DNA from: Nitrospirota bacterium | Lineage (GTDB): Bacteria > Nitrospirota > Nitrospiria > Nitrospirales > NS-4 | Reading direction: 5' to 3' | Assembly (NCBI GenBank): GCA_005877565.1 | Contig: VBOK01000089.1 | Span: forward strand, 1-12,327 | Length of the DNA stretch: 12,327 nucleotides | Shown: piece by piece, positions 1-6,031 of the stretch | Layout: each line of letters starts with the position of its first letter | How positions within the stretch are numbered: the first letter of the stretch is position 1 | Made by a program: the position numbers and the translations under genes | Notes under the pieces: generated by a model | What the model was told of the DNA's origin: nothing | The model's database searches: none | The model's input: the letters and a program-made list of their open reading frames with translations, nothing else

Positions 1-1
1 G

Positions 2-148
2 GCCGATTTTCAGCGCGCGTCGGGTCATTTCCGGCCAACGGTTCTCGGGATACTCAGCTAGGATAGCGGCGGCTTTCTGGTCCTGCAGGTAGAGGTTGGT
101 AATGTACACGATCCCATCTTCGATCCTGATTTCTCGGGCCTGTTCCAT
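2..148 (-). CDS. Unrecognised protein, 5' end only
   Basis: The first 49 codons of a minus-strand gene run off the left edge of the window. The protein starts MEQAREIRIEDGIVYITNLY and continues without a stop. The ATG at 148-146 is preceded by a good ribosome binding site, AAGGTGAG on the minus strand (plus 151-158). A plausible promoter lies further upstream. The visible part is hydrophilic, with no signal peptide or membrane segment, so a cytoplasmic protein is likely. The gene is divergent from the lipoprotein operon that starts at 309. Too little is present to assign a family, and I do not recognise it. Confidence 0.7.
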   Translation of the reverse strand, partial: MEQAREIRIEDGIVYITNLYLQDQKAAAILAEYPENRWPEMTRRALKIG

Positions 149-173
149 AGCTCACCTTTTCAAGAATTTCCGT

Positions 174-203
174 ATCTTACAGACCTGTCGCCTACCTCGT
201 CAA
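174..203 (-). promoter_or_regulatory. Candidate sigma70 promoter for the leftward gene
   Basis: Reading the minus strand there is a -35 box TTGACG (plus 198-203), an 18-bp spacer and a -10 box TAAGAT (plus 174-179). Transcription would start near 167, giving a leader of about 20 nt that contains the ribosome binding site of the gene starting at 148. Found by eye only. Confidence 0.4.
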
Positions 204-242
204 TGACGGGATCGGGATCAAGAAGTATCTTAAAACTGTGAT

Positions 243-265
243 CCCCCTGTTTTCTTGACAGGGGG
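243..265. repeat. Perfect 8-bp inverted repeat in the operon promoter region
   Basis: CCCCCTGT (243-250) and ACAGGGGG (258-265) are exact reverse complements separated by 7 nt. The right arm overlaps the TTGACA box at 255-260. There is no T-run, so it is not a typical terminator. It could be an operator or a leader hairpin for the lipoprotein operon. Confidence 0.5.
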
Positions 266-283
266 GGACCCCCATGTTAGCCT
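255..283 (+). promoter_or_regulatory. Candidate promoter of the lipoprotein operon
   Basis: A consensus -35 box TTGACA lies at 255-260. With a 17-bp spacer the -10 position reads TAGCCT (278-283), which matches TATAAT at only three of six positions, so the assignment is tentative. The first gene of the operon starts at 309 behind the strong ribosome binding site AAGGAGG at 295-301. Confidence 0.35.
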
Positions 284-308
284 TTCTCACATATAAGGAG
301 GCCCTGCT

Positions 309-875
309 ATGAAGTTCCACGGCGATAAAACACTGATCCTGACGGTGGTTGTCGCCACCGGGTCGTTTCTGCTGGCTGCCTGTTCGAGTGTTCCCAAATG
401 GGTCGACAAGGGCGGCGGGTACATGACCGCGAAGGACGGCAAGGCCTTCTACGGAGTCGGGGCCGTGACAGGGATCCGGAACGAGCCGCTGGCCAAAGAG
501 ACCGCCGACAACCGGGCCCGTGCCGACCTGGCCAAGTACATGGACACCTATACGTCCTATTTGATGCGCGACTACGCCGCGTCAACGACGGCCGGGGACT
601 TCACGAAGACTAGCGAGGAGCAGAACGTCGAGCGCGCCCTCAAGACCTTCGTGTCCACCCACCTCTCCGGCGTGATGGTCATTGACCGCTGGGAGAAGGA
701 TGACAAGACCGGCAAGACTATCTACTCGTTAGCCAAGCTGGACCTAGACAAGTTCAAGGAACAGGTCGGGCAGATGAAGGAGCTCAACGATGCGGCGCGG
801 GATTTCGTGCGGAAGAACGCCGAGAAGGCATTCGAACGCCTGCAACAGGAAGAGGACAAACGTGGCGCCAAGTAA
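309..875 (+). CDS. LPP20-like outer-membrane lipoprotein
   Basis: This 188-aa protein starts at an ATG behind AAGGAGG. It has a lipoprotein signal peptide with lipobox LAAC and acylated Cys25; the +2 residue is Ser, so sorting to the outer membrane is expected. After the Cys come PKWV, then FYGVGAV, then an A/R-rich helix (NRARADLAKYM, about residues 67-77). This pattern is typical of LPP20-type lipoproteins. The C-terminal third (about 150-188) is a charged helix that may form a coiled coil. It is the first gene of a four-lipoprotein operon, and the next gene starts inside its 3' end (14-nt overlap). The family has no agreed biochemical function. The family call is moderately sure and lipoprotein status is very likely. 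Confidence 0.85.
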   Translation: MKFHGDKTLILTVVVATGSFLLAACSSVPKWVDKGGGYMTAKDGKAFYGVGAVTGIRNEPLAKETADNRARADLAKYMDTYTSYLMRDYAASTTAGDFTKTSEEQNVERALKTFVSTHLSGVMVIDRWEKDDKTGKTIYSLAKLDLDKFKEQVGQMKELNDAARDFVRKNAEKAFERLQQEEDKRGAK

Positions 876-1491
876 CGGACGGCCCTTCATCGGAACAGTT
901 CTCCTGGGATGGTGTGCCGGAGCGTTCCTGCTTGCGTCTACCGGCTGCGCTTCCACCACCGTCACGCGCGTGGATACGGCGTCCGTTACGGACCTGAGCG
1001 GCCATTGGAACGACGCTGACTCGCGACTGGTCGCCGAGGAGATGGTCAAAGAGGCCCTGTCCGGCCCCTGGCTCGATACCTATACCAGCACGAACAAGCG
1101 CCGCCCAGTGGTGGTCGTGGGAACGGTGTCCAACCGGAGCCACGAGCACATCAACGTGCAGACCTTCATCGACGATCTCCAACGCGAGCTGACCAACTCG
1201 GGCAGGGTGACCTTTGTGGCTGGCAAAGGTGAGCGGGAAGAGGTCCGCGAAGAGCGACGCGAGCAGGCCGCCAACGCCCTCGAATCAACACAGAAGCCGC
1301 CCGGCAAGGAAATCGGCGCCGACTACCTGCTGCGCGGCACGATCAACACCATCCAGGATGAAGCCGACGGGACGAAGGCGATCTTCTACCAGGTCGATCT
1401 TGAGATGGTCGACCTCTCCAACAACGTCAAGTCTTGGTTCGGCCAGAAGAAGATCAAGAAAGTCGTGGAACGGAAGCGCGTCGTGTTCTGA
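862..1491 (+). CDS. LpoB-like penicillin-binding protein activator lipoprotein
   Basis: I take the GTG at 862 as the start because GAGGA (852-856) lies 5 nt upstream and it gives a clean signal peptide. In-frame ATGs further upstream would overlap the previous gene more. The 209-aa product has a lipobox ending STGC with acylated Cys29. The mature part shows the LpoB pattern: PVVVVGTVSNRSHEHINVQT, then a strand/helix block (TFIDDLQRELTNSGRVTFV), YLLRGTINTI, and the C-terminal YQVDLEMVDLSNNVKSW followed by a basic tail KKIKKVVERKR. In enterobacteria LpoB is an outer-membrane lipoprotein that reaches through the periplasm to stimulate PBP1B; this is known of the family and not shown here. Translational coupling with the upstream gene is likely from the 14-nt overlap. 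Confidence 0.85.
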   Translation: MAPSNGRPFIGTVLLGWCAGAFLLASTGCASTTVTRVDTASVTDLSGHWNDADSRLVAEEMVKEALSGPWLDTYTSTNKRRPVVVVGTVSNRSHEHINVQTFIDDLQRELTNSGRVTFVAGKGEREEVREERREQAANALESTQKPPGKEIGADYLLRGTINTIQDEADGTKAIFYQVDLEMVDLSNNVKSWFGQKKIKKVVERKRVVF

Positions 1492-1505
1492 CGCGACGGT
1501 CCGGC

Positions 1506-2972
1506 TTGTTCAGACATCTCACACCTCCGCCCCAGGGACGCTGGGGTTCCGTCCTTCTGGTTCTGCTCTCCGTCACCGCCGTGTCCGCCTGCGCACACGA
1601 GCTTCCCTATGCGCGCATCGATCGCGCGCTCCAGGACGGCAATCCCGCTGACGGGGTAGCCATTCTCGAAACGGCTCAGGACGTCTATGGGAGCAAGAGC
1701 ACAGCGCTGTATCTCATGGACAAAGGGATGGTCCAGTACCTGGCCGGCCGCTACACTGACAGCATCCAGTCCCTCTCCGCATCCGAGGCGCTGACCGAGG
1801 ACCTCTATACACGTCGCATTCATGCTGAGGTTGAAGCCTTTCTGACTTCGGACAACGCCCTCCCGTATGAGGGCGAAGATTTCGAAAAGGTGCTGCTGAA
1901 CGTCTTCCTGGCCTTGAACTACGTCCATCTCGGGCAGTGGGACGACGCGCTTGTCGAGGCGCGCAAGGTGGACCACAAGCTCACCGGGCTGGCAGACCGA
2001 AATCAAAAACGTATGACCTACACCCAGGACGCGCTGGCCCGCTATCTGAGTGGCATCCTCTACGAGGCCACCGGCGACCTGAGCAATGCCTTCGTCTCAT
2101 ACCGGCTCGCGCTGGAGGCGTTCGAGTACTACCGGAAAAGCTATGGGACCGCCGTGCCGGACCTCGTCCGTCAGGATCTGCTGCGCGCGTCCGAGGCGCT
2201 CGGACTCAATCAAGAACACCAGGAATACCAGCAGGCGTTTCCGGGCCTTATGTGGCAAGCAGAGTCGACCTCGCAGTCGAACGGCGAGCTGGTGTTCATC
2301 ACCCACGCAGGCCGGGCGCCCATCAAGCGCGACCTCTTTGTGGACGTCCCGTTCAGCCCTGCCGCGCTCGCCGTGGTTCTGGCCACGAAGCGGTATGACC
2401 GGTACGATGCGTCCAATCATCGTGCGGCCGAGAGTATTCTCTATGGCCTGACGGGCAGAGTGGTGAGGCTGGCAGTCCCCCAGTTCGTGCCTCGGCGTTC
2501 GATGATCGCATACACCGAGGCGGTCATCCAGAGTGGGGAGGCGCGATACGCGGCGCGCGCGGCCTTGATGGAAGACATCACGGCGATCGCCGTAAAAGAC
2601 CTGGATGACCGTCTCCTCAGAACGACGGTCAAGGCGGTGGCGCGCGCGGCCTGGAAATTTGCCCTCGCGGAAGCTGTACGGGTCGGGGTGCGTGGTTCAA
2701 TCAAGGACAAGGAAGCAGGCGCGGTTGCCGGTGCCATCGCTGGCGCGGTGGCGCACATGATCGCCGTCGCATCGGAGGAAGCGGACAAGCGGAGCTGGGC
2801 GACCCTCCCGGACCGCATTTTCGTCGGGCGACTGAGGGTCCCGCCCGGAACCTATGATGTGGAGCTGCGCCACATCGGGGTCTATGGGGGTGTGGTGGCT
2901 ACCCAGATGCTCAAGGACGTCACCATCACCGAACGGGGCAAGCACTTTATCAGCACGAGGATCCTGCAATGA
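1506..2972 (+). CDS. COG3014-like lipoprotein with TPR-type helical region
   Basis: A long open frame ends with TGA at 2970-2972. The start is uncertain: no ATG gives a sensible N-terminus. The TTG at 1506 yields a short basic n-region, a hydrophobic stretch and the lipobox VSAC (Cys29), for a 488-aa product. No convincing ribosome binding site precedes it, so translation may depend on termination of the gene before it, 14 nt upstream. About residues 30-240 are alpha-helical pairs with TPR-like spacing (for example ALYLMDKGMVQYLAGRYTDS and FLALNYVHLGQWDDALVEAR). The middle has NGELVFITHAGRAP, the signature I associate with COG3014. A Gly/Ala-rich segment (GAVAGAIAGAVAHMIAVA, about 424-441) is typical of this family. 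COG3014 genes are often beside lpoB-like genes, which fits. Function is unknown. Confidence 0.8.
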   Translation: MFRHLTPPPQGRWGSVLLVLLSVTAVSACAHELPYARIDRALQDGNPADGVAILETAQDVYGSKSTALYLMDKGMVQYLAGRYTDSIQSLSASEALTEDLYTRRIHAEVEAFLTSDNALPYEGEDFEKVLLNVFLALNYVHLGQWDDALVEARKVDHKLTGLADRNQKRMTYTQDALARYLSGILYEATGDLSNAFVSYRLALEAFEYYRKSYGTAVPDLVRQDLLRASEALGLNQEHQEYQQAFPGLMWQAESTSQSNGELVFITHAGRAPIKRDLFVDVPFSPAALAVVLATKRYDRYDASNHRAAESILYGLTGRVVRLAVPQFVPRRSMIAYTEAVIQSGEARYAARAALMEDITAIAVKDLDDRLLRTTVKAVARAAWKFALAEAVRVGVRGSIKDKEAGAVAGAIAGAVAHMIAVASEEADKRSWATLPDRIFVGRLRVPPGTYDVELRHIGVYGGVVATQMLKDVTITERGKHFISTRILQ

Positions 2973-3997
2973 AAACGGGGACAGGCTACTTTTCCGCTCT
3001 CACGCCTCCCATGCGTAGGAATATCGCATGGTGGAAAAGTCGCCTGTCCCCTTTCTTAATCTTCGCGTTTCTTCTCTCCGCCTGTGCCGGGACCCCGAAG
3101 CCGCCTGACTGGGTCATCGGGACAAAGGCCGCCGGCTATCCGGACGAGCAGTTCCTGATCGGCATTGGGCAGGCGGACTCCCGGTCGGCTGCGGAAGAGC
3201 GCGCCTACGCAGCGGTTTCCCGGATCTTCACAGCGGAAGTGACCAGTCAGTCCCAGGATTGGGAGTCCTACCTGAGCCTGGAGAAGAAGGGGGACGTCCA
3301 GGTCGAGCGGAAACTGATCGTGGACATGATGACGAAGGTGTCCACCGACAAGCTGCTGGAGAACGTGAAGATCGCCGAAACCTGGCAGGACGCAAAAACT
3401 CGTCTCTACTCCGCGTTGGCCGTCATGGATCGCGGAGTCGCACGAATGTTGCTGACGAGCCGGATCGCGGAACTGGACGAGGCGATCGCCCATGACGTGA
3501 ATGAGGCCCGCTCGGCAAGGGACAAGCTCACGAAGATCCGAGGGCTCCGGCGCGCGATCCGGACCCACATCGCTCGGGACACGTATAACAGCGACCTGCG
3601 GGTCGTGAGCGGCGGCCGGGGGGGCCCCTCCGCGTACACGGTGCCAGAGCTGACGAGGGAGATGGAAACGTTCCTGAAAGAAAGCTTGGTCGTAACGGTT
3701 GAAGTCTATGGAGACCAGGCTCATGCCGTGCGGCAGGCCATCATGGAAGGGTTGGTTCGCTATGTTCGCTGGTGCGCGGACTTCGTCGTGCTGAGCCAGG
3801 GGGACCAGCGCGTCGTCGGCAGCGTGGCCCGCTCCGGCCGCGAAGGCCATCTGAACTACCCGGAAGCTTCCCACCGCGCCCTCAAATCCCTCCAGCAGGA
3901 GGTCTCCTCCGCCCTCGCAAAGAGACTCGCCGAGCACATCTACGGCGATCCGCCCTCCGACTCCACTCCCGCCCCGGCGGCCTGTCCGAAGTCCTAG
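2969..3997 (+). CDS. Second LPP20-like lipoprotein, with a palindromic element in its signal peptide
   Basis: The ATG overlaps the previous stop as ATGA and has GAGGA at 2957-2961. The 342-aa protein has an unusually long n-region, about 28 residues, ahead of the hydrophobic core PFLIFAFLL and lipobox LSAC (Cys39). Residues 3-28 are encoded by a palindromic element (2977-3051). The mature protein has PPDWVIGTKAAGYPDEQFLI, GIGQA and SAAEERAYAAVSRIF, the LPP20-type block also seen in the first gene of the operon. Two later segments (about 155-210 and 230-330) are mixed helix/strand with no match I can name. An internal ATG at 3011 (residue 15) also lies inside the element and could be a second start. 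It is the last gene of the operon. An envelope role is inferred from its neighbours. Confidence 0.82.
   Translation: MKTGTGYFSALTPPMRRNIAWWKSRLSPFLIFAFLLSACAGTPKPPDWVIGTKAAGYPDEQFLIGIGQADSRSAAEERAYAAVSRIFTAEVTSQSQDWESYLSLEKKGDVQVERKLIVDMMTKVSTDKLLENVKIAETWQDAKTRLYSALAVMDRGVARMLLTSRIAELDEAIAHDVNEARSARDKLTKIRGLRRAIRTHIARDTYNSDLRVVSGGRGGPSAYTVPELTREMETFLKESLVVTVEVYGDQAHAVRQAIMEGLVRYVRWCADFVVLSQGDQRVVGSVARSGREGHLNYPEASHRALKSLQQEVSSALAKRLAEHIYGDPPSDSTPAPAACPKS
2977..3051. repeat. Nested palindromic (REP/MITE-like) element within a coding sequence
   Basis: The outer arms are GGGGACAGGCTACTTTTCC (2977-2995) and GGAAAAGTCGCCTGTCCCC (3033-3051), complementary at 18 of 19 positions. Inside is a second perfect stem, CCATGCG (3009-3015) with CGCATGG (3025-3031), around a 9-nt loop. 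The span is 75 nt, exactly 25 codons, so the reading frame is kept. The arms resemble REP-like sequences that RAYT-type transposases mobilise in other bacteria; that link is from memory. No second copy and no transposase of that type is in this window. Confidence 0.75.
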
Positions 3998-4000
3998 ACT

Positions 4001-4030
4001 CCTGTCATCCTGAGCAGCGCGAAGGATCTC
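4001..4030. repeat. Dispersed short repeat, copy 1
   Basis: Starting 3 nt after the stop of the last lipoprotein gene is a sequence containing GTCATCCTGAGC and GCGAAGGATCTC. It is related in inverted orientation to 6001-6027: 22 of 27 positions agree. The type is a scattered intergenic repeat seen in several bacterial groups (from memory). Confidence 0.65.
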
Positions 4031-4038
4031 TCTAAACA

Positions 4039-4057
4039 CCCTCGCCCCTTGAGGGAG
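4039..4057. repeat. Left half of a dispersed palindromic repeat interrupted by IS110
   Basis: The sequence CCCTCGCCCC (4039-4048) then TTGAGGGAG (4049-4057) is the left part of a GC-rich palindromic repeat. Its missing right part lies beyond the insertion sequence at 5218-5236. Joining the halves at the shared AG restores a repeat resembling 5901-5937. Confidence 0.7.
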
Positions 4058-4070
4058 CAACTGTGTTGAA

Positions 4071-4076
4071 TGTCAA
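4071..4076 (-). promoter_or_regulatory. -35 box at the IS right end (promoter complete only in the circle)
   Basis: TTGACA on the minus strand overlaps the recombinase stop codon. If the element ends join through one CT core, 17 bp separate it from TATATG at the left end (plus 5210-5215), which makes a near-consensus promoter reading into the bridge RNA and recombinase. Confidence 0.65.
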
Positions 4077-5023
4077 GCGCACTGCGACACCTGAGCGCGC
4101 CACGGAGTCCGATGTTTCAGCATCGCGTTGAGGATCGTCAGCAGCTTGCGCATGCAGGCGGTCAGCGCCACTTTCTTCGCTTTGCCGGCCTGGCAGAGGC
4201 GGTGATAGAACGCGCGGATCACCGGATTGCAGCGGGTGGCGGCCACCGTTGCCATGTACAGCACGGCCCGGACGGCGGCGCGTCCGCCCCCACAGGTGCG
4301 GGCGCCGCGCAGGGTGCCACTGTCCCGGTTCAGCGGGGCGACCCCCACCAACGCGGCAATTTGCTTGCGGTCCAACGTGCCGATCTCCGGCAGGTCCGCC
4401 AGCAAGGTCCGGCTCAACACCGGTCCGACCCCCGGCACGCTTTGCAGCAGATCATCCTGGGCTCGCCACAGGGGACTCTGCTTGAGGTGCTGGCCCAATT
4501 CCTTATCCAACCGCTCCAGCCGTCCCTCCAACCAGGCGATGTGCGTCGCAATGTCGGCTTGGATCGTGGGGGGCGCCTGCCCACGCCGATTCTTTTCGGC
4601 CGTGAGCATCTCCACCAATTGACGCCGGCGGGCGACCAATGCGCTCAACGCCTGCGTCGCCTGATCGGGCAGCGGCCGCAGGGCCGGGCGCACCCGCTCG
4701 GCAAACAGGGCCAAGACCTGGGCGTCGAGCCGATCGGTCTTGGCCAACCGGCCCAGGGCCTTGGCGAAGTCCCGCACTTGGCGGGGATTCACCGCGACAG
4801 CCGGCAGCGCCGCGGCGCCCAACGCGCCCAGCAGGGGCAGCTCCAAGCCCCCGGTCGCCTCGAGCACAATGTGGGCGACCGGCTGCTGTTGCAGATGCGC
4901 GACCAGGGTCGCAATGCCCGCCTCACTGTTGGGCACGGTCCAGGTCTCGCCGGACGGATGGAGGGCCACATCGAGGCGCGCTTTGGCCACGTCAATGCCT
5001 ACAAACACTTTGGCCTGCTTCAT
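4073..5023 (-). CDS. IS110-family serine/DEDD recombinase (transposase)
   Basis: The ATG at 5023-5021 has AGGAGG 10 nt upstream and yields 316 aa beginning MKQAKVFVGIDVAK, the standard IS110 N-terminus. An in-frame ATG at 5218 would translate the bridge RNA region and is rejected. The N-terminal RuvC-like domain carries Asp11 (GIDVAK), Glu55 (LEATGG), Asp97 and Asp100 (KTDRLDA). A helical region (about 120-190) joins it to the Tnp domain, which has the helix-hairpin-helix-like SVPGVGPVLSRTLLADLPE and the motif NRDSGTLRG, whose Ser235 should be the catalytic serine. All expected catalytic residues are present and there is no frameshift, so it is probably active or recently active. Such enzymes recombine donor and target DNA guided by a bridge RNA encoded in the same element. 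Confidence 0.96.
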   Translation of the reverse strand: MKQAKVFVGIDVAKARLDVALHPSGETWTVPNSEAGIATLVAHLQQQPVAHIVLEATGGLELPLLGALGAAALPAVAVNPRQVRDFAKALGRLAKTDRLDAQVLALFAERVRPALRPLPDQATQALSALVARRRQLVEMLTAEKNRRGQAPPTIQADIATHIAWLEGRLERLDKELGQHLKQSPLWRAQDDLLQSVPGVGPVLSRTLLADLPEIGTLDRKQIAALVGVAPLNRDSGTLRGARTCGGGRAAVRAVLYMATVAATRCNPVIRAFYHRLCQAGKAKKVALTACMRKLLTILNAMLKHRTPWRAQVSQCA

Positions 5024-5081
5024 ACGGGGAGATCCTCCTGTGGTAACCCGGTCTTGCCGGATGCGGGCTCGTTCGGCCCAG

Positions 5082-5089
5082 GCAACTGT
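5082..5089 (-). promoter_or_regulatory. Left donor guide of the bridge RNA
   Basis: ACAGTTGC on the minus strand is identical to the right end of the element plus the first core base (plus 4057-4064). It lies on the 5' side of the donor internal loop. Confidence 0.75.
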
Positions 5090-5146
5090 TCGGGTTTGGG
5101 TGGAGGGACGTGACGACCCGTGCTCCCGCACGGTCTTGCTGGACCC

Positions 5147-5153
5147 AGAGGGT
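5147..5153 (-). promoter_or_regulatory. Left target guide of the bridge RNA
   Basis: ACCCTCT on the minus strand is identical to the sequence at the insertion border, ACCCT plus core CT (plus 5218-5224). It lies on the 5' side of the target internal loop, where the left target guide is expected. Confidence 0.75.
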
Positions 5154-5209
5154 GTCGATCTATCACGCCCCGAATGTTTCTCCCCACGAGCATTCATGAA
5201 GTCACCCTC

Positions 5210-5215
5210 CATATA
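5210..5215 (-). promoter_or_regulatory. -10 box at the IS left end (promoter complete only in the circle)
   Basis: TATATG on the minus strand pairs with TTGACA at the other end of the element once the ends are joined. Transcription would begin near 5203-5201, just before the 5' stem-loop of the bridge RNA. Confidence 0.6.
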
Positions 5216-5217
5216 CA

Positions 5218-5236
5218 AGAGGGTAGGGTGAGGGGG
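5218..5236. repeat. Right half of the interrupted dispersed repeat
   Basis: AGAGGGTAGGG then TGAGGGGG completes the repeat whose left half is at 4039-4057. The AG at 5218-5219 duplicates 4056-4057. No gene is seen between here and 5349; 5237-5348 holds only a weak, imperfect stem. Confidence 0.7.
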
Positions 5237-5348
5237 CCAGCTACGGCTTCCGGGTTGTCAGGTAGGCCTGCCTAACCGCCCGGCGCTTCAGCGAGCGTGA
5301 GTGAGCGACGCGAACGAGCTCCCTTGCAACGCGAGGTTACTCTCTTTC

Positions 5349-5798
5349 TCACCTGTGCCAACTCCGTCCATAGTCTCGGGTATAAAGTTCAGGCACCTCC
5401 CCCCGCCGTGGGTCGATGACACTAAGTCTCATTGTGCCGGCCCCGTCCGGAGCGAACTGCACATCCTGGATGAGCCCATAGTTGCAACACTCCCAGCCAG
5501 GCAAATCCGACTTGGCGCTCCAGACAGACCAGTTGACACCGCCATCAGTCGTTACAGCATACATCCAGCCCATGAAGGCGTACCCGATCCGGTCGCCTAC
5601 GAAACGGATCTGACCCCGTGGTATTTCGACTGGGTCGTCGTGTCGAGAGGTCTCGTACGAGTCAAACGCCTTGCCGTGGTAAGGGCGCATAAGCGCGTAG
5701 AGAGCCGCCAACAGCAGGGCGCAGATGCCGACTGTCTGAAGTAGCCTCATCATGCCATTGAGTGCCGCTGCATAACGATTGAGATTGCTGATCAGCAT
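5349..5798 (-). CDS. Small membrane-anchored protein with two Asp-box motifs
   Basis: A 149-aa frame is read from ATG 5798. A second possible start is the ATG pair at 5753/5750, which would place the hydrophobic segment LLQTVGICALLLAALYALM nearest the N-terminus; neither has a clear ribosome binding site. That segment is a signal anchor or uncleaved signal peptide, so the rest should face the periplasm. The outer part has TTDGGVNW and TRDYGRSW, both fitting the Asp-box pattern (S/T-x-D-x-G-x-x-W) of beta-propeller and sialidase-like repeats. Two boxes are too few for a full propeller. A conserved-looking WECCNYGLIQDV lies between them, with adjacent cysteines. No operon partner is apparent. 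I do not assign a function. Confidence 0.7.
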   Translation of the reverse strand: MLISNLNRYAAALNGMMRLLQTVGICALLLAALYALMRPYHGKAFDSYETSRHDDPVEIPRGQIRFVGDRIGYAFMGWMYAVTTDGGVNWSVWSAKSDLPGWECCNYGLIQDVQFAPDGAGTMRLSVIDPRRGEVPELYTRDYGRSWHR

Positions 5799-5900
5799 AG
5801 TTGGGAGGAGCTGTCAGCATATCACCGGTAGGAACCTTGCCGACGATAGCAGAATTGTACAATGTTTTCTACGAGCCTTACGAGATGTCGAGAAGAGACT

Positions 5901-5937
5901 CCCCCTCACCCTAACCCTGTCCTGCGAGGGGAGAGGG
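5901..5937. repeat. Uninterrupted copy of the GC-rich palindromic repeat
   Basis: CCCCCTCACCCTAACCC (5901-5917) and GCGAGGGGAGAGGG (5924-5937) form the two arms. The reverse complement aligns with the repeat rebuilt from 4039-4057 and 5218-5236, differing at several positions plus a one-base gap. The rest of 5799-6000 holds no gene that I can support. Confidence 0.7.
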
Positions 5938-6000
5938 AAATGATTAAGCGCTGCCGGTAGCTGCGTCGTTGGAGGTGGTCGGCGACAGTACCGCCATCTT

Positions 6001-6031
6001 GAGATTCTTCGCTTCGCTCAGAATGACAGAG
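6001..6031. repeat. Dispersed short repeat, copy 2 (inverted)
   Basis: GAGATTCTTCGCTTCGCTCA followed by GAATGACAGAG is the inverted counterpart of the repeat at 4001-4030, with 22 of 27 core positions the same. Its end includes ATGACA (6023-6028), which may act as a -35 box for the next gene. Confidence 0.7.

Larger units (their letters stand above)
5041..5202 (-). ncRNA. Bridge RNA of the IS110 element
   Basis: The minus strand folds into three units in the order known for IS110 bridge RNAs. A 5' stem-loop pairs GAATG (plus 5191-5195) with CATTC (5172-5176). The target loop has outer arms GGGGCGTGA (5163-5171) and TCACGTCCC (5105-5113), then CGAC/GTCG, and an inner hairpin GGTC/GACC. The donor loop has AACCCG (5091-5096) with CGGGTT (5045-5050) and inner GGGC/GCCC. 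Guides in the loops match as expected: ACCCTCT (5147-5153) equals the left target plus core; GGGAG (5123-5127) complements core plus right target; ACAGTTGC (5082-5089) equals the element's right end plus the first core base; CAAG (5053-5056) complements core plus left end. The RNA ends are estimates. Confidence 0.85.
4058..5217 (-). mobile_element. Complete IS110-group insertion sequence (about 1.16 kb)
   Basis: The element has an intact recombinase gene, a long non-coding segment upstream of it and a short one after it. This is the layout of the IS110 group as opposed to IS1111. The ends were set from the interrupted repeat: AG occurs at both borders (4056-4057 and 5218-5219). On the recombinase strand this is CT, the same core dinucleotide as reported for IS621. 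As usual for IS110, there are no terminal inverted repeats. On the recombinase strand the left end reads TGTATATGG and the right end reads ACACAGTTG. Both agree with the donor guides of the bridge RNA, which independently supports the borders. Confidence 0.9.

Noticed and set aside
243..265. Intrinsic terminator
   Set aside because: There is no T-run after the stem and no gene ends nearby; the flanking genes are divergent.
3056..4060. Long minus-strand open frame opposite the second LPP20-like gene
   Set aside because: It covers a clear lipoprotein gene on the other strand, shows no domain or ribosome binding site, and has composition typical of an antisense shadow.
4070..5113. Long plus-strand open frame opposite the recombinase
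   Set aside because: The 347-residue product is rich in Gly, Gln, Arg and His with no known pattern, and it is antisense to a clear IS110 gene; it follows from high GC.
5024..5218. N-terminal extension of the recombinase from an ATG at 5218
   Set aside because: The extra 65 codons read through the bridge RNA and start at the very end of the IS. The ATG at 5023 has a ribosome binding site and gives the standard IS110 N-terminus.
5237..5348. Terminator or small gene between the IS and the Asp-box gene
   Set aside because: Only an imperfect stem (CCGGG with CCCGG) is seen, without a T-run, and no open frame has a start signal.
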